A stretch of DNA of 64,000 nucleotides from Amoebidium appalachense (lineage: Eukaryota > Ichthyosporea). Below, in pieces: positions 26,852 through 64,000 of this stretch. Below the pieces are notes generated by a model that did not search any database, was not told the DNA's origin, and was given only the letters and a program-made list of their open reading frames with translations. The stretch covers positions 8,928,001 to 8,992,000 of the forward strand of contig CAVNZM010000002.1 of the NCBI GenBank assembly GCA_963693365.1. Reading direction: 5' to 3'. Each line of letters opens with the position of its first letter. The first letter of the stretch is position 1. The position numbers and the translations under genes were made by a program.

Positions 26852-28709
26852 CCCCCCTCGACACGTTCGAGTTTCCCCCCTTTACCTCAACCTTTTCCTT
26901 CTCCATTCACCAACCCCCCCCCCCCTGCCCCTCCCCGATCCCAACCCTAATCCCCCCCTCCCTCCACCTCCCTCCCTCCCCCCATCCCCCCCCCCCCCCC
27001 CCCCCCCCATCACCCACCCACCCACCCACACACACACCTCCACCCCACTCCACCCCCCTATCACACCGCACCCCCGCCATCCCCACCCCACCCACCACCC
27101 CATCTACTCAAGGTGCCACACACTCTCGCCTCCCAGTCCAACCCCCCCCCCCCCCCCCCCCCCCCCCACCACCACCACCACCACCACTCACTTGTGTATT
27201 GTCTTCTGCCTCTTGCCCCCCCCCCCCCCCCCCCCCCCCCCCTCCCCCCCCCCCTCCCTCCTCCTCTCTCTCCCCCTCCCCCCCCCCCCTCCCCCTCCCC
27301 CCCTCAAATTTTCTTACCTGCACACTCACCAAACACTCTTTCAGCTTGAGCCGGCAGTTCTAATATGGTAAGCCCGGTAGCAAGCGGCAACATTGGCACA
27401 TTTAGGTGATGCGCTCACGCCCAATCGCTTTACTCAAATCTGTCCATTAAGAGCTTAAAGCTACTTTCAACACATTTGATTGGCTTCAAAACATTTTACC
27501 CCCTTTGAAGACAAGCAATTAGGGCCAAAAACAGTAGACTGTCCAATTTCAACTTATCAAACACCAGACTGGTGGTTTAGGGTTTACAAGGTGATCTCTA
27601 TGACAAACCTTTTCTCTCAATTTCGGACGCTGTGCAACTCCTTTTCCAAAGCACAAACATTCAAAAATTAGTTATAGTATTGAAGTTTTTAGAAATTAAA
27701 GAGTTTATGCGCTATCGAAGTTATTTGTGAGCTGAAAAATCATAAGCCTGATTCAAAGCTAGTTCTGTTTGACTTACACTACTCCGCGTAAGTTTATGCA
27801 ACATGTGTGATAATCTACGAATAAGAAATCGCCATGTCTCACCAGCATGCTTAACGGTTTGCTTGAAAAATTTATATAGAACCGAAAAAAACTTCGCCTG
27901 CTAATAAATGGATATTTCAAATCAACTTATAACGCGCTTTTTCTTAGCTGCTCTCTATTTCATTTCTCGTTTATCAGTAATTTTTTTCCAAAGTACGTGC
28001 TTGGCATGCTGCTAAATTTTAGCACTGGATATCAGAGTCACGGAGCCAATCACAAGCGGGTCTGCCACGAGATACTTTCGGCAGCCGGCATATCAGCGTG
28101 GCTCAGGAATGCGTTTCCTAGATTGAGTCTTATCCATTTGGATATCACTCGATTTCACAACTTACCATATTAGAACTGCCGCTTGGGTATCGGGTTGCGC
28201 ACACACAAAACCTTAAGGGAAGGATGGAGTCAGGAGGTATATTTTACCACGGCATCATAGTTTTGTTGTTTAGTATCTATATAATACCACTCAAACCCAC
28301 ACATGATACATGTTATTATAGTATAGTATGGTTTTATATGATTAGAATATAACGTAACATGATATTGTTTTTCTTAAGGTATGTGTGTTTTGGGGGTTTT
28401 GCAGAGCAACGGAACCATAAAGGCGTCGCTGTCACCTCAAGACTTTGTCACCTGCGACCACACGTGTAAGGTGAGGGGAGTGGGGGGTTTGTCTACGTGC
28501 GTGTGAAAATATGCACAAAAGCATACATACATACATACATAAATACATACATAATACACGATACATACATACGCGCGAGCGCACACCCACACACACACAT
28601 CACAAAAACACACACACACACACACATAACAGACACACCCGGCGCAGCTTAAACACACACACACAGCAAGAGAGAGAAAGACACAGCCCATGTACAAGCA
28701 CACACACGT

Positions 28710-28780
<71 letters not shown>

Positions 28781-28787
28781 CACACAA

Positions 28788-28820
<33 letters not shown>

Positions 28821-29308
28821 CCAACACAGGTACTCAGGCACATACACCTCTTGAACTTTGACGCGAGTAACCGAAAAAATACGGAAATCCGCTCGTGCCG
28901 TTTTAACGCGCAAATATACGTGTCATTATAACCTTGATAGACTTTCCTAACAGGAAACGATATGAGAATGTATGTTTGCAGGTTTAAAGATTTAAAGAAG
29001 TAACCCTTTAGTTAATTAAGTTCTATAACAGGGCTCGATGACTAGTGGTAAACATTACTTCTCCTTCCGCCGCCTTCCGCCTCCACACTTCCGCCCTTGC
29101 CCCGGAAGTGGTGGGGTGGGGGAAGGAGGGTGGGTGTGTGTGTGTGTTTCAGAGGGGGGGAGAGGGGGAGGGAAGGGAGAGGGGGGGAGGCAAAGTAACA
29201 TGCCAACCGTCACACGTAAGCAAGCAGACACAGGCCCCCGCCCATCCAACCAATCACTCATCTGCCCATGCGCTCACACGCACAAAGCCACACAAGCACA
29301 CAACCACA

Positions 29309-29367
<59 letters not shown>

Positions 29368-29663
29368 CGCGCAAACGCACACGCTCTCACGTACACCCCC
29401 GGGGGCGCCGCAAGTCACTCCCGTGTCACCAATACTCAACTAAATATGTCCACTCCGCTTTTACTAAATACGGCACCCTGCATTTACTAAATAAGGCAAT
29501 TTTTACCAGCTGAACGTATCGGCTTTCAACATGAGCATCGGGAGGGGGTGCAATGCCGGGTGCAGTGGTGGCTGGATCGACAATGCAATTAACTACATGC
29601 AGGACGTCGGGTAGGAAATTTGCTGAAGAATCCCCCTGCCCCCCTCCTCCTTCATTTGCCCCC

Positions 29664-29717
<54 letters not shown>

Positions 29718-30737
29718 GTTATGGTTGTGTCGTCCGATTAGTTTGCAATGAACCCCCTCCCCCCCCCCCCCCCCCCCCTTTCCCGCGCTCCTCGGAGCCT
29801 CCAAAAAAAAAAAAAAGAAAAAGAAAAAGGAAAAACCACCACCACCACCGCCGCCGCCGCCACCACCATCACACACCCAAAACTAAAAAAAGAGCAATAT
29901 ACAAAGGAGATGCACGCACACACAAAGGAGGGCAAAAAGACGACGACGGTGAAGAAAAGAAAGGGGAGAATGGGGAGAGTGAGGAAAATAAGAAAAAAGA
30001 AAGAGACGAAAAGAAAAAAGACAGACAGAGAACGTTAACACGTCTCATTACTTGCCCTCCCCCCCCGTCCCCACCGTCTTCCCCCCCCCCCCCCCCCCCC
30101 CCCCCCCTTCTCTCCCTTCCCCTCCCCCCCCTCCCGTCTGTTGCTATCGCCCCTCTTGCTGCGCTCGACACATTCATTGACCATATATGGTAGCATAGAT
30201 GGTGTTGTACATACATACCCGAGAAGCCAGATGGTCCAATCACGCTGATCCTTATATGTTACTTCTTTTTAAAAAAATAAAAAATAAAAAAATCGGTTCA
30301 TAACATTCCCAACTCTTCATAGGTTCCCACAACCTCTAACCTTATTCCACCAGCACATGATATGTATCCTATGAACTATCCAAACAAATCTCAATGCTCC
30401 AGGTGCACAAATCACACTGCATCTTTACACATTCCAATACCGCATATGGCAGCATAATAGATCTGTAGTCCTGCACCTTCAATCAACCACCCATCAGATA
30501 TTATAATAATTCTGACCTCCCCAAATGCTCCAATCACACTTGATCCTGACACATTCCATTTCCATATATGGCAGTGTTACCACGTGGTCATCCGTGCCCT
30601 ACACCAATAGCAACGGTACGGGCACGTGTCCCAGCACTACCCGCCTTCGTAGCCTTAACTGCAGCTCCCTCGGCACCAAATATGGCGGCGAGCACAAACT
30701 GATTAAGGCAGAAATCCTCAAGAATGGTAAAGGAGTC

Positions 30738-30784
<47 letters not shown>

Positions 30785-31650
30785 ACAATCCATCCCCCCC
30801 TCCACCCCGCGGCCCAACGCATCCCCCCCTCCCAACCCCTCCCCCCATCCACCCACACCCACCCACCCACCCACCCACCCGCCCATGCACCACCACCTCT
30901 TTTAGTTCCCTTCTTAACTCTCTCTACCCCCCCCCCCCCCCCTCCTCCCCCTCCCACACCCCCTCCCACTTGCCCCCTGCTCCTCACATGACCTTCCTTC
31001 CCGACTCTTCGCTGTAAACGGTTGAAACTATCCGCCCCCTCCCCCCCCCCCCCCTCCCCCCACCCCCTGCCCCCCTCCCCCGATTATGGGCTCTGTTCAA
31101 TTCTCCTTTCTTCGGCCTGCCCAATTCTTTTGGCCTGAAAGTGCTGTTTGTGTTTTTGTTTCTGTACACGGTGTTTTTTTTTTTGGTCTTTTCTTTGGTG
31201 TTTGCAACGCTCAGTAACACATACATCCCCCCCCCCCCCCCACCCCACCCCCCCCTTCCCCCTCCATCCCTCCAAACCCTTTCTCCCCCCCCCCCCCACC
31301 GCCCCCTCCTCATACACACATGCACACACACTCCCCCCCCCCCCCCCCCCCCCCGCTCTTCCGCCCTTCCGTCTCTCTCTCCCTCCCCCCCCCCCCCCCC
31401 CCCCCTTTCCTCGATCCTCGTTCCTCTCACAGGCCCCGTTGTTGGCACCATGAGTGTGTACAGTAGCCTGGACAGTTACAAGAGTGGGGTGTGGGCCCCT
31501 GCACCCGGAGACTCGAACGAGGGAGGGCATGCCGTTGTGATTGTTGGCTGGGGCAAGGACGCGGCAACCAACCAGTCTTATTGGATCGTAATTAGAACCC
31601 AACCCCTTACCCTCCCCCCCCATGTCTCTTTTCATTAGGGTTTAGTTTCT

Positions 31651-31685
<35 letters not shown>

Positions 31686-31760
31686 AATTTTTTTGAATGT
31701 TGTGACGTTTTGTAATTTGTGTTTTGGTGTCTCCTCTATGATTTCAACCCAATACGGCAT

Positions 31761-31841
<81 letters not shown>

Positions 31842-32107
31842 GGGGTGCCCTTGCACTTGTAATGGTCTTGAATCCTGACTTGCGAGAGAGAGAGGGGGGG
31901 GGGGGGGGGGGTGCGTTTTTGGTGCTTTCAATTGATGTCTTTAGTTCCAATGGCATGCTTCCCACCCTCTAGTGAATGCATCAAACCCCCTCCCCCCCCC
32001 CCCACTTCGTCCCCAACCCCCCCCACACACAGGCATTCAAAACACACACTGACACACACACACACACACACACAGGCACACACACACACACGTGACAAAC
32101 TCGGGGG

Positions 32108-32145
<38 letters not shown>

Positions 32146-32170
32146 CCTTCCTCCACGTGACAAACTCAGG

Positions 32171-32232
<62 letters not shown>

Positions 32233-32260
32233 CACACACACACACGCACACATATACACA

Positions 32261-32323
<63 letters not shown>

Positions 32324-32653
32324 ATAACAATCAACCCCTCCTCCTCTCCCCTTTCCCCACTGCCCTCCCTCCCTCCCCCTCCCCTCCCCCCCTCCCCCTC
32401 TCCCCCCCCCTCCCCCTGCCCCCCTCCCCCCTCCTCCCTCTCCCCCCCCCCCCCTCCCCCCCCCCCCCCCCCCCTCCCCCCCCCCCTTCCCCCTTCCAGA
32501 TTGCCAACAGCTGGGGTAGCTCATGGGGTCTTAGTGGTTACGGTTGGATTGCAGCCAACAACCTGCAGGTGGGCCTAGGCACATTTGTGGCTAGTGCTAA
32601 GCCCGACCTCTCCTCCGTAGGTGTGTAACCCCCCTTCCCCTCCACCCCCTAAC

Positions 32654-32695
<42 letters not shown>

Positions 32696-32780
32696 AAAAA
32701 AAAAAAGGAAGAAAAGAAAAGAAAAGAAACAACCACCACCACCACCACGATCACCCTTTTCACGTGTCCCCTCCCCCCCA

Positions 32781-32825
<45 letters not shown>

Positions 32826-33374
32826 CTTCACCCACACTGCAGGCCGACACTGTTTTTTTTTTTTATCGGGCATACAGACCGACACTAAATCGTAAACGGG
32901 CCATACCGACCGACAATAATCGGGCCACACAGACCGACACTAGATTATTTTTTTTTTAAATTGGGCCATACAGACCAACAATAGAATTTATTTTTTAATC
33001 GGGCCATACAGACCAACACTAGATTTTATTTCTTTAATCGGGCCATACAGACCGACACTAATATTAGATTTTATTTTTTAATCGGGCCATACAGACCAAC
33101 ACTAGATTTTATTTTTTATTCGGGCCATACAGACCAGCACTAGATTTTATTTCTTAATCGGGCCATACAGACCAGCACTAGATTTTATTTTTTTAATCGG
33201 GTCATGAAGACCGACATTAATTTAAATTAAATTTGAATCGCCCACACAGGAACGAACACAGCTGCCTTCAACAGCGGCTTCAGTGCTGCCCCCCGCACAT
33301 GCTCCCCCTCCGCCTTTACGGCAGCCGTTGTTTTTGTGGTCGTGTTGCTCATGCAGGGCAATACTGTGTACTAG
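23646..33374 (+). CDS. Gene C: cathepsin B-like papain-family cysteine protease with C-terminal anchor signal
   Basis: Ten exons join in phase: 23646..23786, 24342..24397, 25273..25347, 26165..26201, 28405..28470, 29510..29610, 30575..30726, 31433..31587, 32500..32620 and 33250..33374, coding for 342 residues. A signal peptide ([18 protein letters not shown]) is followed by a short propeptide of about 40 residues. Catalytic elements of peptidase family C1: oxyanion Gln81 and nucleophile Cys87 in [11 protein letters not shown], His242 in [11 protein letters not shown], and Asn264 in [10 protein letters not shown]. The order ([45 protein letters not shown]) is that of the cathepsin B group, but there is no His-His occluding loop, so peptidyl-dipeptidase activity is not expected (inference). 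The C-terminus ends in a hydrophobic run ([13 protein letters not shown]) with only a few residues after it, like a GPI-attachment signal. The exon 1 donor (GTTCCC) is weak. Confidence 0.93.
25260..26201 (+). CDS. Gene C, exons 3 and 4: active-site Cys region
   Basis: Exon 3 (25273..25347) carries the oxyanion Gln and nucleophilic Cys and ends two bases into the Ser codon of WAFS. Exon 4 (26165..26201) is only 37 bases and codes for [12 protein letters not shown], the helix that follows the active site. It is supported by the acceptor TTGACAG, the consensus donor GTAAGT and agreement of phase with exons 3 and 5. Confidence 0.88.
25493..26426 (+). repeat. Dispersed intronic repeat family R1, two copies in gene C
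   Basis: The copy at 25493-25556 has TTGTGTTGTCCGTCATGAAC and CGTACTCTGTAACGCGTGCTAA. The copy at 26320-26426 has GAGGATGGGCTCTGCCTATG, TTTTGCAAGTTCTGC and GTGTACTTCTTACTTTCGTG. Both end in C runs. Confidence 0.75.
26750..26825 (+). repeat. Dispersed repeat family R2, representative copy
   Basis: TGACGTTTTATTGTTGTCG, TTTGGTGTCTCCTC, TTTCCAACCCTCTAACGTAT and then a C run. Matching copies lie at 31693-31762 (gene C intron 8) and 35733-35805 (intergenic), with a partial minus copy at about 56098-56165 (gene D intron). Confidence 0.7.
26820..27300. repeat. C-rich tracts and CCACC repeats in intron 4 of gene C
   Basis: Long C homopolymers, a CCA/CCACC array and CCCT-like units. Its poly-Pro open frames are artefacts. 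Confidence 0.9.
27351..28180. mobile_element. Non-autonomous DNA transposon-like element with terminal inverted repeats
   Basis: The ends are inverted copies of about 21 bases: CGGCAGTTCTAATATGGTAA at 27352 and its complement ending at 28180-28181. The flanks carry a near-perfect direct repeat, GCTTGAG (27344-27350) against GCTTGGG (28181-28187), as expected for a target-site duplication. The interior of about 830 bases is AT-rich, free of the homopolymers that fill the rest of the intron, and has no transposase-like frame. The longest frame is 63 codons and is unremarkable. It lies in intron 4 of gene C, so it is spliced out. The superfamily is not assigned. Confidence 0.8.
28713..28818. repeat. 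CA microsatellite
   Basis: CA repeat with CAAACA interruptions, in intron 5 of gene C. Confidence 0.95.
30160..30575 (+). repeat. Three diverged copies of the exon 7 acceptor region
   Basis: The block CCAATCACRCTTGATCC..ACACATTCCATTTCC..ATATGGCAG that ends at the exon 7 acceptor (30574) recurs in diverged form. One copy is around 30165-30255 (GACCATATATGGTAGCATAG) and another around 30395-30460 (CCGCATATGGCAGCATAATA). Only the last copy leads into coding sequence. Confidence 0.7.
31762..31839. repeat. C homopolymer, 78 bases
   Basis: This is the longest uninterrupted homopolymer in the window. It lies in intron 8 of gene C on the sense strand. Confidence 0.95.
32040..32322. repeat. CA microsatellite with duplicated GTGACAAACTC block
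   Basis: Several CA runs separated by two copies of CGTGACAAACTC..GCGCGC (32091 and 32156). It is intronic in gene C. Confidence 0.9.
32866..33225 (+). repeat. Minisatellite, about 40-bp unit, upstream of exon 10 of gene C
   Basis: About ten imperfect copies of a unit containing AATCGGGCCATACAGACCGACACTAG, shown here as AATCGGGCCATACAGACC plus GACACTAG, followed by a short T/A-rich segment. The array ends next to the real exon 10 acceptor, AATCGCCCACACAG followed by GAACGAACAC, which has the same layout as the unit. Confidence 0.88.
33250..33374 (+). CDS. Gene C, last exon: Ser/Thr-rich linker and hydrophobic C-terminus
   Basis: This codes for the last 41 residues: a Thr/Ala/Ser-rich spacer, one Cys, and the terminal hydrophobic stretch [13 protein letters not shown] followed by QGNTVY and TAG. 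The frame is set by exon 9 ending in phase 1 (GTA G). A GPI-anchor signal is the simplest reading; a single terminal membrane helix is the alternative. Confidence 0.85.
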
Positions 33375-33744
33375 AAAGTTCTTTTAAAAAATTGTAGTGA
33401 ATTTTATTTCTATAGGGGCGTCAGATTGGGCTAAAGATGGGTATATAGTACAGTTTTTAGAGACACTGGACAGTTGGGATGTGGTGGGATTCACTGCAGC
33501 TGTGATTGAATCACATATGAAGCTGCCAGACATTGTACAAATATGACTGGTTAGCCATATATGGAGATTAGTGCGGGAAGTTTTGGCGCGCAAAAAAACG
33601 TTTTTATAAGACAAACAAAAAAGTAGGAATGTTGTATGGGCTAACTGTGACAACCAGACTTTACTTGTTAATACTGAGTTTCTTCCATATGAAATGGTTG
33701 TAGAGCATTTCAACTGCTAATATATTGTACACTACTACCAGGCT

Positions 33745-33750
33745 AATAAA
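33745..33750 (+). promoter_or_regulatory. Possible polyadenylation signal of gene C
   Basis: AATAAA, 370 bases after the gene C stop codon. The call rests on the motif and position only. Confidence 0.35.
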
Positions 33751-33852
33751 TAATCATCATTGGTAGGTTCGACTGGGCAAAGCAGGGCCCATACACATGA
33801 GACCTATAATAATTATGATGGGTTATGGCATGCCTGGCAAACACACGCACGT

Positions 33853-33889
<37 letters not shown>

Positions 33890-34084
33890 CAGTTGGGGTT
33901 TATGCTGTTTACTCGAGGCAAAGAGAGACCAGTCTCAGGTATGGGGGGTTTTTTGCTCGGAATATCCCCTTACCGGTATATCATGATCACGTACATTGAT
34001 GTCGGGTGATGATTATATATCATGGTTTACTTTCTCTACAAAACACCATAAAGACTAAGAAAAATCAATTAGTTGGGGTTCCCC

Positions 34085-34086
<2 letters not shown>

Positions 34087-34124
<38 letters not shown>

Positions 34125-34156
34125 CCCGGGCTCCCCTGGGACACTCGGTATCAGCT

Positions 34157-34235
<79 letters not shown>

Positions 34236-35513
34236 GCGCGCGCTAGAATTTTGTAATGATGTGTTTCTCAAGCCAATCAATACATCTAATAAACAGGTCG
34301 TAGTTACGCGTGTTTAGTATAAAATCAAGGATGTTGTAATTTTCAGGTAGGCTATCTTTCTGGGTGTCTGTTGTGAATGTGACGTGTGTGTGTTGCGGTA
34401 TTATGTGGTCTATCAAACTACATTTGGCGATACATGACCGTTTAAACTGGTGTGCATGTGTGTTGTTTGGGCATGCAAACGATGCCACCTTATACTTATT
34501 GGATCTCCACTGTATACACGTGTACAGTAAAAGCGTGGTATGTGATCAATAATACCATCAGCTAGAGAAAGACCAATTCTACAGGAAGGTAATTTGTATT
34601 TAGGTGTTACACATTTGCGAGTGCCATATTTGGCAATATGGTTAAGGCGGTCATTGTATATAAAACGAGGCATAAGGCTTAGTTTTTCAAGGTGTATGCT
34701 TTCATCGGGTCTGGTGTCGTGTGGTATCTTTTTCCATTTGTTATATTGCGTAATTATCTTGTGATTGTGTACATGTCTAATAAGTAAGTGGCAGTCCAAA
34801 GTCACACGCACACTTTTGCGGGGTTTATTTGTATTTGTGCCCGGGGGAAAAGGAGAGATAGAGGGAAGGAAAGAGGGGAGAGGTGAGGAGGGGACAGGTC
34901 GGATAGAGAAGAGAGGGTGGAAGGGCAAATGCTTCTTTAAGCGGCTTATGTGCTTATTGAATTTCAGCGCGAGATGGGATACTCTAGCAGCTATTGGGAC
35001 CAGACCATATATCGAGAGCGTTACAGGCCCAGGTTGGCAACAGTTGTTAGATAGAAAGGAGGCAGCTTCTGCTTCAAGGAAATTTGCCAAGGGTTTAAGC
35101 GCTCTAGTTTTCTCTTTCTTGATCCAAGCGCTTTTTAGAAGGGGTAAACCATATTCACATGCCGGGAAGACAAAAGTGCGAATAAATGTAAGTTTAATAG
35201 AAGGATGGAGGGGTGTGTCTTTAAAAATATTAGCCGAGAAGAAAGCTAACCGCTTACGAGCCAGCTCTACCCTCTTTTCGACCATATGGGAAAACATCAC
35301 ACCAACAGAATTAACCGGAACACCAAGATATTTGTATTCTGGAACTATAGGTACAGGTTTAGATGATAATTTAAATGTGTGTAAATTGTTAGCTATATCA
35401 GGTAAAAGAACACCACATTTGTCTATGTTAAGGATCATAAGGTTTGCCTTGCACAAATCAACTAACCTTATTACAATGGTGTTTGGACCGAGACTGAGTC
35501 CTTGATACGGTGG
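34087..35513 (-). mobile_element. 5'-truncated, frameshifted non-LTR retrotransposon (LINE) fragment
   Basis: On the minus strand an open frame from 35513 to 34413 reads as the C-terminal part of a LINE reverse transcriptase. It contains ILNIDKCGVLLP, YKYLGVPVN (the conserved motif after the catalytic palm) and FIRTFVFPACEYGLPLL. The catalytic Asp-Asp motif, endonuclease and first ORF are absent, and an in-frame stop sits at 35514-35516. A one-base frame change near 34540 moves the end of the protein into another frame (open to 34243), which carries FACPNNTHAHQFKRSC, a Cys/His motif typical of the C-terminus of such proteins. A CA repeat and a run of about 38 A (minus sense, 34087-34124) follow, like a 3' tail. 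The copy cannot be active. Confidence 0.85.
34158..34229. repeat. TG microsatellite in LINE 3' region
   Basis: About 72 bases of TG repeat (CA on the LINE sense strand) between the broken reading frame and the A tail. Confidence 0.9.
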
Positions 35514-36731
35514 TCACTGCCGGCCTGGAGAGAGCCTCCAACTCTCAGCCTCCAAAAATAAATAAAGAGCAGAGCATGCACGAAAACTCTGTCAGATGAC
35601 CATAATGATTCTTGAGCAGGGGGGTTTATGTTACGTAAATCAGATATGACGTTGCACATGCTGACCATTCTGAGCAGGAGGGTTTATTTTCCATCTTATG
35701 GTTTGATTCGGGAGTTTTGGATTGCGGGCTTTTGGATTTTGTGACGTTTTATGTTTGTTCTTCGGTGTCTCCTCCATGTTTCCAACACCTCTGGTGCATA
35801 CATCCCCTCCTCCCCCCCCCCCCCCACACACACACCCCACCCCTCCCCGTCCCCCCCCCCCCCCCCCCCCCCACCCCTCTCCTCGCCCGTCCGCCCGCCC
35901 CAACAGCGTGGCATGTAAACACACATTTTATATGCACAGCCTCTCTCTTCCCCCCTCGACCTACCGTCCCCCTTCCCCCCCCCACCCCCCCCACCCCCCC
36001 CCACCCCCCCCCCCAACACACACAACACATTCCCCTCCCCCCGTCCGGAGGTACCGGATAGTAACCCTTACAACTCTCAAGGTACATATATTAGGGCCTG
36101 TGTATTCGTGAAATTTTCGAATTCAGGCTGATTGCTACCATCACGGATGGTTTTCATGCCTGTTTGGCTCCCGCCCGTTTTCTTATTGTCATAGTATCTA
36201 GGAAATCCAACTTATTGGGCCATTAAAAAGTATACATGCGTGGCCGTGCATAGTGTGTGTGCAAGTGTCTCTTGTGCTGAGCGTGTCTCGCAAGGGGAGC
36301 CAATAGCGGCTGGACTTTAAATTTTAAATTTTTATTGCTTACATTCCAAGACATATATATCGTCCGTAAGAAAACCCTAGATAGAGCTGGGGAGAGTCAG
36401 GCGGACTAATTGTATCTTCACTCATACTCGCGATCCACACCAGAGTTCTGTACGCACATACCTCACTAACTTATCAATTACTAATTAGACTTAAAAGGAA
36501 GAGAAACTTTGAAAACACCAAACACCAGAAACTTTGAAAACACCAAACACCTCCAAACCAGAAAACAAAAAAAAAAGCAACCTTAATCTCGAAATGCAAC
36601 ATTAAACAGTGATCCAGCGCATCATATAAGTGACCTAACAGGACTCCCCAGCCAACCGTTAAATGTTATGAATCAAAGCCAATCAAATCATTGTACACTT
36701 AACCTTATTATGCAATGTCGTGTAACCTAAT

Positions 36732-63823
<27,092 letters not shown>

Positions 63824-63837
63824 CTGTTTTGAGGCCA

Positions 63838-63898
<61 letters not shown>

Positions 63899-64000
63899 CT
63901 GTTTTTTTTTTTTTTTGGGGGGGGGGAGGAGGCATAAACGTTTCCTCCCTATTTCTCTTTCTTTTTGTCTCAGGCTTTCCTTTTCTTTTGCTTTCAAATT

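Larger units (their letters stand above)
33375..36731. other. Intergenic region between convergent genes C and D
   Basis: This is the 3' space of two genes that face each other. It holds a candidate polyadenylation signal for gene C (33745), a dead LINE fragment (about 34087-35513), CA/TG, G and C tracts, and a copy of an intronic dispersed repeat (35733-35805). The stretch 36070-36730 is unique AT-rich sequence with short direct repeats (CTTTGAAAACACCAAACACC at about 36508-36550) and no exon. Confidence 0.6.

Noticed and set aside
26337-27371. 344-codon plus-strand open frame
   Set aside because: It is poly-Pro from C tracts and lies inside intron 4 of the protease gene.
34413-35456. Minus-strand 347-codon frame as a host gene
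   Set aside because: The sequence is the C-terminal part of a LINE reverse transcriptase with truncation and a frame change, so it is listed as a mobile element.

Overview
This window is nuclear DNA from an intron-rich eukaryote. All four recognisable genes are split by introns of hundreds to thousands of bases with GT-AG borders (and one GC-AG border). There are no bacterial features: no operons, no ribosome binding sites and no dense coding. About nine tenths of the window is intron or intergenic DNA made of long G or C homopolymers, TG/CA and GA/CT microsatellites and short satellites, so most long open frames are low-complexity artefacts (poly-His/Thr, poly-Cys/Val, poly-Pro, poly-Gly). 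The gene content (ABCA full transporter, cathepsin B-like papain, transmembrane multi-Kazal protein, LINE) fits a unicellular eukaryote, but the lineage cannot be fixed from the sequence alone.

Layout. 1-3863: repeat-rich intergenic DNA. 3864-11472 (minus): gene A, a single-pass membrane protein with an unrecognised ectodomain; its 5' end is not resolved. 11473-13668: probable head-to-head intergenic region. 13669-20109 (plus): gene B, a complete six-exon gene for a membrane-anchored protein with four Kazal inhibitor domains. 20110-23645: intergenic. 23646-33374 (plus): gene C, a complete ten-exon cathepsin B-like cysteine protease with a C-terminal anchor signal; one intron carries an 0.83 kb element with terminal inverted repeats. 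33375-36731: intergenic, with a dead 5'-truncated LINE fragment. 36732-63823 and beyond the right edge (minus): gene D, an ABCA full transporter of about 37 exons and about 1,800 residues, lacking only its first exon(s). Exons in B, C and D were joined by checking that every donor and acceptor phase agrees. Two places in D do not join cleanly: a +1 shift in a homopolymer at 61775-61780 and an unresolved boundary at 43287-43072.

The most unusual signal is not a gene. Many introns contain decayed tandem copies of their own exon-intron boundary: the last or first 30-90 bases of the neighbouring exon plus the splice site, repeated once to about ten times at 70-95 percent identity by eye. It is seen at Kazal exons 3 and 5, cathepsin exons 6, 7 and 10, and many ABCA exons. 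In one case the repeat has grown into a 40-bp minisatellite whose unit resembles the acceptor it sits beside. A second signal is two families of short dispersed repeats, both lying in introns next to C or G tracts.

B and C are adjacent on the same strand, and one codes for a membrane-tethered protease inhibitor and the other for a probably surface-anchored protease. A and D are membrane proteins on the other strand. No shared pathway can be shown.
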